From Yersinia bercovieri ATCC 43970 (GTDB lineage Bacteria > Pseudomonadota > Gammaproteobacteria > Enterobacterales > Enterobacteriaceae), in contig NZ_CP054044.1 of assembly GCF_013282745.1 (NCBI RefSeq), positions 3,348,001 through 3,412,000 of the forward strand: a stretch of 64,000 bases of DNA, written 5' to 3'. Under the pieces are notes generated by a model that saw only the letters and a list, made by a program, of their open reading frames with translations, was not told the DNA's origin and searched no databases. The translations under genes and the position numbers were made by a program. Below, piece by piece: positions 29,112 through 38,950 of this stretch. Within the stretch, counting starts at the first letter, position 1; each line of letters starts with the position of its first letter.

Positions 29112-31790
29112 TTACTTCTTAGCTTTTTTCTCTGCTTTAGGTGCTGGAGCTGCTGCAACAGCAACCTCTTCACCATCAAGCTCTTCGCTAAATTCGCGAC
29201 CGTAGTAAGTATCCATCAGAATCTGTTTCAGCTCAGAGATCAGTGGGTAACGTGGGTTAGCACCGGTACACTGGTCATCAAATGCATCTTCAGACAGTTT
29301 GTCTACTTTCGCTAAGAAATCAGCCTCTTGGACACCAGCTTCACGGATTGAAGCAGGGATACCTAAATCAGCTTTGATCTCATCTAACCAGGCCAGCAGT
29401 TTATGAATTTTCTGTGCAGTACGGTCGCCCGGTGCACTCAGACCCAGATGATCTGCAATTTCAGCATAGCGACGACGCGCTTGTGGGCGGTCATACTGGC
29501 TGAAAGCAGTCTGCTTAGTTGGGTTGTCATTCGCGTTGTAGCGGATAACGTTAGAGATCAACATGGCGTTTGCCAAACCGTGTGGGATGTGGAACTCAGA
29601 ACCCAGTTTATGGGCCATTGAGTGGCAGACACCCAAGAAGGCGTTGGCAAAAGCGATACCGGCAATGGTCGCGGCGTTGTGAACACGTTCACGAGCAACC
29701 GGATTTTTTGCCCCTTCATGGTAGCTGGCTGGCAGGAACTCTTTCAGCAGTTTCAGCGCTTGCAGGGCCTGACCGTCAGAATATTCGTTAGCCAATACAG
29801 AGACATAAGCTTCCAGCGCATGGGTAACAGCATCCAGACCACCGAAGGCACACAGAGACTTAGGCATATTCATAACCAGGTTGGCATCAACGATTGCCAT
29901 ATCTGGAGTCAATGCATAGTCAGCCAATGGATATTTCTGGCCAGTTGCATCGTCGGTAACTACCGCAAATGGTGTCACTTCTGAACCGGTACCTGATGTG
30001 GTTGTGACCGCGATCATTTTCGCTTTCACGCCCATTTTCGGGAACTTGTAAATACGTTTACGGATGTCCATAAAGCGTAATGCCAGCTCTTCGAAGTGGG
30101 TTTCAGGGTGTTCGTACATCACCCACATGATTTTTGCGGCATCCATCGGTGAACCACCACCCAGCGCGATAATCACGTCTGGTTTGAAGGAGTTCATCTG
30201 CTCTGCACCTTTACGCACGATACTCAGGGTAGGGTCCGCTTCCACTTCGAAGAAGACTTCAGTTTCGATTCCGTGAGATTTCAGTACGCTGGTGATTTGA
30301 TCGGCGTAACCGTTGTTGAACAGGTAGCGGTCAGTCACGATGAAGGCACGTTTTGCACCGTCAGTTGCCACTTCTTCCAACGCGATAGGCAGGGAGCCAC
30401 GGCGGAAGTAAATAGATTTCGGGAGTTTATGCCACAACATGTTTTCTGCTCGCTTAGCCACAGTTTTCTTGTTGATCAAGTGTTTCGGACCGACGTTTTC
30501 AGAGATGGAGTTACCACCCCAAGAACCGCAACCCAGCGTCAGTGATGGCGCTACTTTGAAGTTATACAGGTCACCGATACCACCATGTGAGGCAGGGGTG
30601 TTGATCAGAATTCGGGCGGTCTTCATTTTATCGCCAAAATACTTAACGCGTGCAGGCTGGTTATCCTGGTCGGTGTACAGGCATGATGTATGGCCGATAC
30701 CGCCCATTTCCACCAGTTTTTCTGCTTTTTCAACAGCGTCTTCGAAGCTCTTCGCACGATACATTGCCAAAGTAGGCGACAGTTTTTCGTGAGCGAATGG
30801 CTCTGATTCATCAACAACTTTAACTTCACCGATAAGAATTTTGGTGTTGCTTGGCACTTTAATGCCAGCCATTTCAGCAATTTTAGTCGCTGGCTGACCA
30901 ACGATGGCTGCGTTCAGGCCGCCATTTTTCAGGATGATATCCTGAACCGCTTTCAGCTCTTTACCTTGTAACAGGTAGCCGCCGTGGGAGGCGAAACGTT
31001 CGCGAACCGCGTCATAAACTGAATCAACAACAATGATCGACTGTTCTGACGCACAAATCACACCGTTATCAAAGGTTTTAGACATCAGAATTGATGCAAC
31101 AACACGTTTGATATCAGCTGTTTCGTCAACAACAACCGGGGTGTTACCGGCACCTACACCGATAGCTGGCTTACCAGAGCTGTAAGCGGCTTTAACCATG
31201 CCTGGGCCACCGGTTGCCAGAATCAAGTTAATGTCTGGGTGGTGCATCAGTTGGTTAGATAGCTCAACCGTCGGCGCATCAATCCAACCAATAATATCTG
31301 CTGGCGCACCTGCGGCGATTGCGGCTTGAAGCACGATATCTGCGGCTTTATTGGTTGCGTCTTTAGCACGTGGATGTGGAGAGAACACGATACCGTTACG
31401 AGTCTTCAGGCTAATCAATGCTTTGAAGATGGCGGTAGAGGTTGGGTTAGTCGTTGGTACGATACCGCAGATTAAGCCGATTGGCTCAGCGATAGTGATA
31501 GTACCAAAGGTTTTATCTTCTTCCAGAATGCCACAGGTCTTTTCATCTTTGTAGGCATTGTAAATGTATTCAGAAGCAAAGTGGTTTTTGATCACTTTAT
31601 CTTCCACAATACCCATACCTGACTCTTCTACCGCCAGTTTGGCTAAGGGAATACGGGCATCTGCTGCAGCCAGGGCTGCGGCGCGGAAGATTTTATCAAC
31701 CTGCTCTTGAGTGAAGTTGGCATACTCGCGCTGGGCTTTCTTGACGCGTGCTACTAGCTCGTTAAGTTCAGCGACATTCGTTACAGCCAT
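29112..31790 (-). CDS. adhE: Bifunctional acetaldehyde-CoA / alcohol dehydrogenase AdhE
   Basis: An 892-residue fermentative enzyme that turns acetyl-CoA into ethanol in two NADH-dependent steps and assembles into spirosomes. The N-terminal aldehyde dehydrogenase domain (to about residue 440) has the catalytic Cys in DNGVICASEQS near 246. The C-terminal iron-dependent alcohol dehydrogenase has GGGSPMDAAKIMW, GGLDAVTHALEAYVS and the metal-binding HSMAHKLG with HIPHGLANA. A short Ala/Lys-rich tail ends the protein. GGAGA lies before the ATG. Transcribed alone, with a long upstream region typical of its complex anaerobic regulation. Confidence 0.98.
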   Translation of the reverse strand: MAVTNVAELNELVARVKKAQREYANFTQEQVDKIFRAAALAAADARIPLAKLAVEESGMGIVEDKVIKNHFASEYIYNAYKDEKTCGILEEDKTFGTITIAEPIGLICGIVPTTNPTSTAIFKALISLKTRNGIVFSPHPRAKDATNKAADIVLQAAIAAGAPADIIGWIDAPTVELSNQLMHHPDINLILATGGPGMVKAAYSSGKPAIGVGAGNTPVVVDETADIKRVVASILMSKTFDNGVICASEQSIIVVDSVYDAVRERFASHGGYLLQGKELKAVQDIILKNGGLNAAIVGQPATKIAEMAGIKVPSNTKILIGEVKVVDESEPFAHEKLSPTLAMYRAKSFEDAVEKAEKLVEMGGIGHTSCLYTDQDNQPARVKYFGDKMKTARILINTPASHGGIGDLYNFKVAPSLTLGCGSWGGNSISENVGPKHLINKKTVAKRAENMLWHKLPKSIYFRRGSLPIALEEVATDGAKRAFIVTDRYLFNNGYADQITSVLKSHGIETEVFFEVEADPTLSIVRKGAEQMNSFKPDVIIALGGGSPMDAAKIMWVMYEHPETHFEELALRFMDIRKRIYKFPKMGVKAKMIAVTTTSGTGSEVTPFAVVTDDATGQKYPLADYALTPDMAIVDANLVMNMPKSLCAFGGLDAVTHALEAYVSVLANEYSDGQALQALKLLKEFLPASYHEGAKNPVARERVHNAATIAGIAFANAFLGVCHSMAHKLGSEFHIPHGLANAMLISNVIRYNANDNPTKQTAFSQYDRPQARRRYAEIADHLGLSAPGDRTAQKIHKLLAWLDEIKADLGIPASIREAGVQEADFLAKVDKLSEDAFDDQCTGANPRYPLISELKQILMDTYYGREFSEELDGEEVAVAAAPAPKAEKKAKK

Positions 31791-32487
31791 AATGCTCTCC
31801 TGATAATGTTAAACTCTTTTAGTAAATGAGCTGTTGAAGCAACTAGTATAGACAGGCTCTAGCATGCTGTATGAACAAATAGAGATAGTTTTTATACCCT
31901 ACTTTCTCATTCTTACCGCTAATTTACTGAAAGAGCTTTTTCTTCACTAGGAATAAAGCTAGGGATAAAATGCTACTTTCAACCTTTTACCCTATTTCTT
32001 AGTGATGTTCTTCTCTACCACTGACCAGAGCTTAACTATTCTTAGGTATGTTTTTCGTGATTTAAATCACAAAATCGTCAAGCTGACACCATTCAGCTAT
32101 TATTTGTTGAGAGTAATTATCACTTGTGCTTATAAATTGACACTTAATGACGTTAAAACATCACTAACACTACAGAAAATTAACAATAATCATCATTTTA
32201 AATAGCGGGAACTCTTCATATATAAATGCTGGTTTATTCCATGGATTCCTGTGGCTAATTCTATTACATTAGCGCGGATATCTGCTGTGGTGTTGTCCTA
32301 AGGGTTATTTCTAGTGGAAAGAACTACGATCAAGTCGTGGAGTTATGCCGGCTGGCGTCTGTAAATGGTGATATTTTTTACGTTGCAAATTTTCTATCCT
32401 TAAGCCGTAAGCGGTGTTGTCTTGGGGCATTAGTTATAATGACCTGTAATCTGTGATGTATTTATCAGCAATTTCGCGGAGTGATGT
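31791..32487. other. adhE-ychE divergent region with one CRP-like palindrome
   Basis: A 697-bp AT-rich region without a gene. CGTGATTTAAATCACA at 32056-32071 matches nine of ten conserved CRP positions and is a perfect palindrome in its inner 14 bases. It is 266 bp upstream of the adhE start. Several promoters for adhE are expected here from E. coli knowledge. Confidence 0.5.
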
Positions 32488-33132
32488 GTGAGTCAATCAC
32501 TGTTGGACCTTTCAGGTTACATCAAGTTTTTTGTTGGCTTATTTGCCCTGGTTAACCCGGTAGGTATTTTGCCGGTATTTATCAGTATGACCAGTTATCA
32601 GGCGGCTGCCGGGCGGGATAAAACCAACCTGACCGCTAACCTTTCGGTCGCCATTATCTTGTGGATCTCCCTGTTTTTGGGTGATGCCATCCTGAAGATA
32701 TTTGGTATTTCTATTGACTCATTCCGTATTGCCGGTGGCATTCTGGTTGTCAGCATTGCGATGTCGATGATCAGCGGCAAACTCGGTGAGGATAAGCAGA
32801 ACAAGCAGGAAAAAACAGAGACGGCGGTTCGCGAAAGTATTGGTGTCGTGCCACTGGCATTGCCATTGATGGCCGGGCCGGGGGCGATCAGCTCAACGAT
32901 TGTCTGGAGTTCTCGCTACCACAGTTGGCAGAACTTACTGGGATTAACCGTTGCTGTTGCTCTATTTGCGTTTTGTTGCTGGCTCTTATTCCGTGCCGCA
33001 CCACTATTGGTGCGATTGTTAGGGCAGACCGGCATCAACGTTATAACCCGTATTATGGGGTTACTGCTGATGGCATTAGGTATCGAATTTATTGTCACCG
33101 GAATCAAGGCGCTTTTCCCCGGGCTACTTTAA
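32488..33132 (+). CDS. ychE: MarC-family inner-membrane protein YchE
   Basis: A 214-residue integral membrane protein of the MarC (UPF0056) family with about six transmembrane segments. Function unknown. Conserved segments are FALVNPVGILPVFISMT near the N terminus and SIGVVPLALPLMAGPGAIS near the middle. The C terminus is GIEFIVTGIKALFPGLL as in E. coli YchE. The GTG start has GGAG six bases upstream. Lies between adhE and opp as in E. coli. Confidence 0.95.
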   Translation: MSQSLLDLSGYIKFFVGLFALVNPVGILPVFISMTSYQAAAGRDKTNLTANLSVAIILWISLFLGDAILKIFGISIDSFRIAGGILVVSIAMSMISGKLGEDKQNKQEKTETAVRESIGVVPLALPLMAGPGAISSTIVWSSRYHSWQNLLGLTVAVALFAFCCWLLFRAAPLLVRLLGQTGINVITRIMGLLLMALGIEFIVTGIKALFPGLL

Positions 33133-33867
33133 TTCTCCATCGCTATTCATCCCATCCCAATTTCTGATAGTCGAGAGGCCACCTGGTTATATTACCGGTG
33201 GTCTTTTGTTGTTATGTCATCATGATATTCAAATGGTTAAGCATTATTTTGGTGCAAATAGTGTATGAAGCTTACTCTATTGCACCCTAATGTTGCAGTA
33301 ATAGCTGTTCTGCATAAATAATTTAGCTTAAGACCTATTTATTCATCTTTAATCAATGCCAAACCATCCTGCCGATTAAAATTACCACGCTATTTGTTGT
33401 TAAAATGCTCACATCATTCTGTAGGGCTTGTGCTGAATTTAGCTAGATGTTATTAGTGATTACACCCTCATGAGTAGGGGTTTATTCTGGCTACAGTGAA
33501 AATGTTAACTTTATGTGTCTTTGGCCAGATTTATGACTTCTTTTTCGCCATAAAGCTAAAGTGGAAATCAATTAAAGTTAATAAAAACAGTGCATTGGTG
33601 TTTTATAAGCATACAAATACAGATAGCTACTATCGTTAGTCATTCAGTAGAAAAGAGAATTGCTTAACATTTCTGTAAAAATTATTGGCGTCAGATTTCG
33701 GCATCTGTTAGTTTTCGGTCAACTCACTGATGAGACATTTCTTATTTTTTCAACGAAACTGAACCGTAATTTTGATTTCTGGAATAGTTATTGCTAGTCG
33801 TTGTGGGCGGCAGATTAATGCAAACCTTGAGAAAAACATCACAAATCTCATAAAAGGGCGGTTAGAA
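33133..33867. other. Upstream region of the opp locus, 735 bp
   Basis: No intact gene. It begins with the ychE terminator and then is AT-rich. As it precedes the truncated oppA copy, it probably still holds an opp-type promoter. Confidence 0.5.
33175..33210 (+). terminator. ychE terminator
   Basis: AGGCCACC and GGTGGTCT pair with one mismatch, inner TGG/CC pairs extend the stem, and TTTTGTTGTT follows. It is about 43 bases past the ychE stop. Confidence 0.65.
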
Positions 33868-34173
33868 ATGCAAATAAAGCTTAAGCAGCGACCACTGGCT
33901 ATAATGAGCACTATTCTGGGTTTGTCATTTTCAGCGCTATCAATCGCGGCAGTCGTTCCTGGCAGTGAGACATTAGCGATAGATCAGAGCATTACCATTA
34001 ATAATGGTAATGAAGTGGCTTCTTTAGATCCGCATAAGGTTGAAGGTAACCCTGAAACTAATATTACTCTGAATCTATTAGAGGGGCTGGTGAGTAATGA
34101 TGCCAATGGCCATATTATTCCGGCTGTTGCCACTCACTGGGATAATGACGGCTATAAAAGTAGAAGGCTATAG
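33868..34173 (+). pseudogene. Truncated oppA paralog (N-terminal 101 residues)
   Basis: It starts MQIKLKQRPLAIMSTILGLS with a signal peptide (cleavage near AIAA, residue 26). It then carries the OppA mature N terminus: ITINNGNEVASLDPHKVEGN, followed by NLLEGLVSNDANGHIIP and THWDNDGYK. In the intact gene the equivalent of GYK runs on into the rest of a 545-residue protein; here it turns into SRRL and stops. The downstream 180 bp contain no further OppA coding that I can see. It is a remnant of a second oppA gene. If translated it would give a short exported peptide that cannot bind oligopeptides. Confidence 0.85.
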
Positions 34174-34243
34174 GCCGATAGGCCAAGTAATAGGGATGTA
34201 TAGCACAGTATGCTTTTCAACCTGATGCTAATACATATGGGGT

Positions 34244-34279
34244 GTTACATTGCCGGATTCGTTCCCCGGACGATGTAAA
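34244..34279 (+). other. Imperfect hairpin in the oppA leader
   Basis: TTACAT and ATGTAA enclose a CCGG/CCGG pair, making a long imperfect stem about 80 bases before the oppA start. Smaller palindromes follow (ACCTTTTAAAGGT, GCCC/GGGC). It may mark a leader RNA structure or the end of the deleted oppA copy. Confidence 0.4.
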
Positions 34280-34355
34280 TTAAAAATACCTTTTAAAGGT
34301 GAAGCTTGCCCGGTCACTGGGCGATGCAATAATAAAAACTGGAGTGGATATAAGC

Positions 34356-35993
34356 ATGACCAACATCACGAAGAAAAGTCTCCTGGCCGCAGGCATTGTT
34401 GCTGCCTTGGGTATGATGGCTGTAGGCAATACCTTTGCAGCTAATGTGCCAGCTGGCGTACAACTGGCAGAGAAACAAGTTTTAGTCCGTAATAATGGTT
34501 CTGAACCTCAGTCACTGGACCCACATAAAATTGAAGGTGTACCAGAATCAAATATCTCACGCGATTTGTTGGAAGGATTGGTGATTAATGATCCTAACGG
34601 CAAGATCCTGCCGGGTGCGGCAGAGAGCTGGGATAATAAAGACTTTAAAGTCTGGACTTTCCATCTTCGTAAAGATGCAAAATGGTCAAATGGTGACCCT
34701 GTAACGGCACAGGATTTTGTTTATAGCTGGCAACGCCTGGCGGACCCTAAAACAGTTTCTCCTTATGCAAGCTATGTTCAATATGCGCATATCGCGAATA
34801 TCGACGATATTATTACCGGCAAAAAATCACCTGATACTTTGGGTGTAAAAGCGTTGGATGACCACACTCTGGAAGTCACGCTGACCGAGCCAGTGCCTTA
34901 TTTGGATAAACTGTTAGCTCACCCATCTATGTCTCCGGTTAATAAAACGGTGGTTGAGAAGTTTGGTGAGAAGTGGACTCAGCCACAGAACTTTGTTGGT
35001 AATGGTGCCTATAAGCTGAAAGACTGGGTCGTTAACGAACGTATCGCGTTAGAGCGCAGCCCCACTTATTGGGACAACGCGAAAACAGTAATTAATCAAG
35101 TGACTTACCTGCCGATCTCTTCTGAAGTGACTGACGTTAACCGCTATCGCAGCGGTGAAATCGACATGACTTATAATAATATGCCGATCGAGTTATTCCA
35201 GAAACTGAAAAAAGAGATCCCACAAGAAGTTCATGTTGACCCCTACCTGTGCACCTATTACTACGAAATCAATAACCAAAAAGCACCATTCACCGATGCT
35301 CGCGTTCGTGAAGCGCTGAAGCTGGGTATGGATCGCGATATCATCGTGAACAAAGTGAAAAATCAGGGTGATTTACCGGCTTATGGCTTCACCCCGCCGT
35401 ACACCAGTGGTGCTGAACTGACGCCACCAGAGTGGTTTAGCTGGACACAAGAAAAACGTAATGAAGTGGCGAAGAAGTTGCTGGCAGAAGCGGGTTACAC
35501 CAAAGATAAGCCATTGACATTCAACCTGTTATATAACACCTCTGACCTGCATAAGAAGCTGGCGATTGCTGCGGCATCGATCTGGAAGAAAAATCTGGGT
35601 GTTGAGGTTAAATTGGAAAATCAGGAGTGGAAAACCTTCCTCGATACTCGCCATCAAGGGACTTTCGATGTTGCCCGTGCCGGCTGGTGTGCTGACTATA
35701 ATGAACCCTCTTCATTCCTGAACATGATGCTCTCTGACAGCAGTAATAATACTGTGCATTATAAAAGCCCGGCGTTTGATAAGCTGATACAAGATACGCT
35801 GAAAGTTAAATCTGAAAAAGAGCGTGCTGGCTTGTACCAACAAGCAGAGGTATTGCTGGATAAAGATTCTGCTATTGTGCCACTGTTCTATTACGTGAAT
35901 GCCCGTTTAGTGAAACCTTATGTCGGTGGTTATACCGGTAAAGATCCGCTGGATAATATGCACGTTAAAGATCTTTATATTATCAAGCATTAA
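34356..35993 (+). CDS. oppA: Periplasmic oligopeptide-binding protein OppA
   Basis: A 545-residue solute-binding protein that delivers peptides of 2-5 residues to the OppBCDF importer. A signal peptide is clear (MTNITKKSLLAAGIVAALGM, cleavage after TFA near residue 29). The SBP family 5 features RNNGSEPQSLDPHKIEG, KDAKWSNGDPVTAQDFVYSW and the ligand-pocket segment DVARAGWCADYNEPSSF are present. The ATG of MTNITKK matches E. coli OppA; reading could extend 19 codons upstream without similarity. In E. coli the mRNA is a GcvB target; I did not find an obvious CA-rich pairing site here. Confidence 0.98.
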   Translation: MTNITKKSLLAAGIVAALGMMAVGNTFAANVPAGVQLAEKQVLVRNNGSEPQSLDPHKIEGVPESNISRDLLEGLVINDPNGKILPGAAESWDNKDFKVWTFHLRKDAKWSNGDPVTAQDFVYSWQRLADPKTVSPYASYVQYAHIANIDDIITGKKSPDTLGVKALDDHTLEVTLTEPVPYLDKLLAHPSMSPVNKTVVEKFGEKWTQPQNFVGNGAYKLKDWVVNERIALERSPTYWDNAKTVINQVTYLPISSEVTDVNRYRSGEIDMTYNNMPIELFQKLKKEIPQEVHVDPYLCTYYYEINNQKAPFTDARVREALKLGMDRDIIVNKVKNQGDLPAYGFTPPYTSGAELTPPEWFSWTQEKRNEVAKKLLAEAGYTKDKPLTFNLLYNTSDLHKKLAIAAASIWKKNLGVEVKLENQEWKTFLDTRHQGTFDVARAGWCADYNEPSSFLNMMLSDSSNNTVHYKSPAFDKLIQDTLKVKSEKERAGLYQQAEVLLDKDSAIVPLFYYVNARLVKPYVGGYTGKDPLDNMHVKDLYIIKH

Positions 35994-36001
35994 TATCTTT
36001 G

Positions 36002-36029
36002 GGGCAGCCGCTTAACTGGCGTGCTGCCC
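36002..36029 (+). other. oppA-oppB intercistronic hairpin
   Basis: GGGCAGC and GCTGCCC pair perfectly around 14 bases. No T run follows. Such a hairpin after a binding-protein gene commonly stabilises its mRNA and lowers readthrough, giving more OppA than transporter subunits. Confidence 0.65.
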
Positions 36030-36074
36030 TGATTGCTTGATGGTATTTGCAGTAAGAGGCTAAAGGTACAGGCA

Positions 36075-36995
36075 ATGTTAAAATTTATTCTACGCCGCTG
36101 TCTGGAAGCGATTCCGACACTATTCATTTTGATAACCATCTCATTCTTTATGATGCGTCTCGCCCCTGGTAGTCCATTTACCGGTGAGCGTAATCTTCCA
36201 CCCGAAGTGATGGCTAATATTGAGGCGAAATATCACCTCAACGACCCTGTTTATAAGCAATATTTCAATTATTTGGGTCAACTGGCACAAGGTGATCTCG
36301 GGCCTTCATTTAAATATAAAGACTACACGGTGAACGAGTTGGTTTCCGCCTCGTTTCCTGTTTCAGCTAAACTCGGATTTGCTGCATTCTTGCTCGCCGT
36401 GGTATTGGGTGTTAGTGCTGGCGTGATTGCGGCGTTAAACCAAAATACCAAGTGGGACTATACCGTCATGGGGTTTGCCATGACGGGAGTGGTGATCCCG
36501 AGTTTTGTGGTGGCACCGCTATTAGTTCTGGTTTTTGCCATTATATTGAAATGGCTACCGGGCGGTGGTTGGAACGGCGGAGCGCCGCAGTATATTATTT
36601 TACCGATGGTGGCGTTGTCATTGGCCTATATTGCCAGTATCGCGCGTATTACCCGTGGTTCAATGATTGAGGTGCTTCACTCCAACTTTATTCGCACCGC
36701 GCGCGCGAAAGGTTTACCGCTGCGCACTATCGTTTTACGCCATGCGCTAAAACCGGCACTGCTGCCCGTTTTATCCTATATGGGGCCTGCGTTTGTTGGC
36801 ATTATTACCGGTTCAATGGTGATTGAAACTATTTTCGGTTTGCCGGGGATAGGCCAGCTGTTTGTTAACGGAGCGTTAAACCGCGATTACTCTCTGGTCT
36901 TGAGTTTGACCATTTTGGTCGGCGCTTTAACCATTTTATTCAATGCGATCGTGGATGTGCTCTATGCCGTTATCGATCCGAAAATCCGTTACTAG
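36075..36995 (+). CDS. oppB: Oligopeptide ABC transporter permease OppB
   Basis: A 306-residue inner-membrane permease with six transmembrane segments. The N-terminal domain holds MLKFILRRCLEAIPTLFILI. The coupling EAA-like loop is RTARAKGLPLRTIVLRHALK, near residue 210. GTAG-type permease ending DPKIRY matches E. coli OppB. The start is the ATG with AAAGG eight bases upstream. Second gene in oppABCDF, pairing with OppC. Confidence 0.98.
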   Translation: MLKFILRRCLEAIPTLFILITISFFMMRLAPGSPFTGERNLPPEVMANIEAKYHLNDPVYKQYFNYLGQLAQGDLGPSFKYKDYTVNELVSASFPVSAKLGFAAFLLAVVLGVSAGVIAALNQNTKWDYTVMGFAMTGVVIPSFVVAPLLVLVFAIILKWLPGGGWNGGAPQYIILPMVALSLAYIASIARITRGSMIEVLHSNFIRTARAKGLPLRTIVLRHALKPALLPVLSYMGPAFVGIITGSMVIETIFGLPGIGQLFVNGALNRDYSLVLSLTILVGALTILFNAIVDVLYAVIDPKIRY

Positions 36996-37013
36996 CACTG
37001 GAGCACGCCAATT

Positions 37014-37919
37014 ATGTTGAGCAAGAAAAATAGCGAAGCTCTGGAAGTTTTCAGTGAAAAGCTGGAAGTGGAAGGGCGCAGCCTTTGGCAGGATGCCCGC
37101 CGCCGCTTTATTCATAACCGCGCGGCGATCACCAGTTTGGTGATCCTGATGTTGATTACTCTGTTTGTGATTTTTGCCCCGCTGTTAGCGCAGTTTAGCT
37201 ATTCGGATACTGACTGGGGCATGATGTCGGCGGCTCCTGATCTTGAGTCCGGGCACTATTTCGGCACCGACTCCTCTGGCCGTGATCTGCTGGTTCGTGT
37301 CGCTATTGGTGGTCGAATCTCATTGATGGTGGGGGTGGCTGCGGCACTGGTTGCTGTGGTTGTCGGCACACTATATGGATCGTTATCGGGCTATTTGGGG
37401 GGGAAAGTTGACTCCCTGATGATGCGCTTGCTGGAGATCCTGAACTCATTTCCGTTTATGTTTTTCGTTATTCTGCTGGTGACCTTCTTCGGTCAGAATA
37501 TTCTGCTGATATTCGTGGCGATCGGTATGGTCTCCTGGCTAGATATGGCGCGTATTGTTCGTGGGCAGACATTAAGCCTGAAGCGGAAGGAGTTTATCGA
37601 AGCGGCACTGGTGGGGGGTGTTTCCACGCGTAATATCGTCTTGCGTCATATCGTCCCGAACGTTTTGGGCGTGGTGGTGGTGTATGCTTCTTTGCTGGTT
37701 CCCAGCATGATTTTGTTTGAATCTTTCCTGAGTTTCCTCGGTTTAGGCACACAAGAGCCACTCAGTAGTTGGGGGGCATTGTTGAGTGATGGTGCCAACT
37801 CAATGGAGGTCTCCCCATGGTTACTGATGTTTCCTGCCGGATTTCTGGTCGTGACTCTGTTCTGTTTTAACTTTATCGGCGATGGCCTGCGTGATGCCCT
37901 CGACCCGAAAGATCGCTGA
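37014..37919 (+). CDS. oppC: Oligopeptide ABC transporter permease OppC
   Basis: A 301-residue inner-membrane permease. An N-terminal cytoplasmic arm ([20 protein letters not shown]) precedes six transmembrane segments. The region [20 protein letters not shown] is diagnostic for OppC/DppC proteins. The coupling loop is [20 protein letters not shown], near residue 200. C-terminal [13 protein letters not shown] is conserved. Starts 18 bases after oppB. Confidence 0.98.
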   Translation: MLSKKNSEALEVFSEKLEVEGRSLWQDARRRFIHNRAAITSLVILMLITLFVIFAPLLAQFSYSDTDWGMMSAAPDLESGHYFGTDSSGRDLLVRVAIGGRISLMVGVAAALVAVVVGTLYGSLSGYLGGKVDSLMMRLLEILNSFPFMFFVILLVTFFGQNILLIFVAIGMVSWLDMARIVRGQTLSLKRKEFIEAALVGGVSTRNIVLRHIVPNVLGVVVVYASLLVPSMILFESFLSFLGLGTQEPLSSWGALLSDGANSMEVSPWLLMFPAGFLVVTLFCFNFIGDGLRDALDPKDR

Positions 37920-37930
37920 GGAGTAGCACC

Positions 37931-38950
37931 ATGACGACTATTGATAATCACTCTGCTGTTCAGCAATCTATGTTGTTGGAACAAAAAGTTCTGTTGGATG
38001 TAAAAGATCTCACCGTGACCTTTGGTACCCCGGATGGTGATGTGACTGCCGTCAATGCACTCAATTTTGATCTACGTGCCGGGGAAACATTAGGCATCGT
38101 GGGCGAATCCGGTTCTGGCAAATCGCAAACAGCTTTTGCCTTGATGGGGCTGCTCGCCAGTAATGGCCGGATAGGCGGCTCGGCGAAGTTTAATGGCCGG
38201 GAGATCTTAAATCTGCCAGAGAAACAGTTGAACCGTTTGCGGGCCGAAGAGATCTCGATGATTTTCCAGGACCCAATGACCTCACTGAATCCTTATATGC
38301 GGGTGGGGGAGCAGCTAATGGAAGTGCTGCAACTGCATAAAAAGATGAGTAAAAGTGAAGCGTTCGAGGAGTCAATCCGCATGTTGGATGCGGTAAAAAT
38401 GCCGGAAGCACGTAAACGTATGCGCATGTATCCACATGAATTCTCTGGTGGTATGCGCCAGCGGGTGATGATTGCGATGGCGCTGCTGTGTCGGCCTAAG
38501 TTATTGATTGCTGATGAACCTACCACCGCACTGGACGTTACAGTTCAGGCTCAAATCATGACTTTGCTGAATGAACTAAAGCGTGAGTTCAATACCGCGA
38601 TCATCATGATCACCCATGATTTGGGGGTGGTTGCCGGTATCTGTAATAAAGTTTTGGTGATGTATGCAGGGCGAACGATGGAGTATGGTCAGGCCCGCGA
38701 TCTGTTTTATCACCCAAGCCACCCTTATTCTATTGGTCTGCTGAATGCGGTTCCTCGTCTGGATGCCGAAGGCGATGCTTTGATGACGATACCGGGTAAT
38801 CCGCCGAATTTACTGCGCTTGCCGAAAGGGTGTCCGTTCCAGCCCCGTTGCCAATATGCCATGGATCGCTGCGCTACGGCACCCGCATTGGAGCATTTTG
38901 GTGAAGGCCGTTTACGCGCCTGCTACAAGCCAGTAGGGGAGTTGGTATGA
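37931..38950 (+). CDS. oppD: Oligopeptide ABC transporter ATPase OppD
   Basis: A 339-residue ATP-binding subunit. Walker A is GESGSGKSQ near residue 58, the Q-loop is [11 protein letters not shown], the ABC signature is FSGGMRQRV near residue 175, and Walker B is [12 protein letters not shown]. The C-terminal oligopeptide-ABC extension contains the Cys-rich [19 protein letters not shown], the position of the iron-sulfur or Cys cluster found in Opp/Dpp ATPases. Its stop overlaps the oppF start by ATGA, so the two are translationally coupled. Confidence 0.98.
   Translation: MTTIDNHSAVQQSMLLEQKVLLDVKDLTVTFGTPDGDVTAVNALNFDLRAGETLGIVGESGSGKSQTAFALMGLLASNGRIGGSAKFNGREILNLPEKQLNRLRAEEISMIFQDPMTSLNPYMRVGEQLMEVLQLHKKMSKSEAFEESIRMLDAVKMPEARKRMRMYPHEFSGGMRQRVMIAMALLCRPKLLIADEPTTALDVTVQAQIMTLLNELKREFNTAIIMITHDLGVVAGICNKVLVMYAGRTMEYGQARDLFYHPSHPYSIGLLNAVPRLDAEGDALMTIPGNPPNLLRLPKGCPFQPRCQYAMDRCATAPALEHFGEGRLRACYKPVGELV

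Noticed and set aside
32056..32071. CRP-like palindrome as a proven adhE or ychE operator
   Set aside because: Nine of ten positions match, but it is 266 bp from adhE and 417 bp from ychE, and one such match can occur by chance. Noted only in the region description.
34244..34355. GcvB small-RNA target in the oppA leader
   Set aside because: Expected from enteric oppA, but I found no CA-rich complementary stretch, so no site is claimed.
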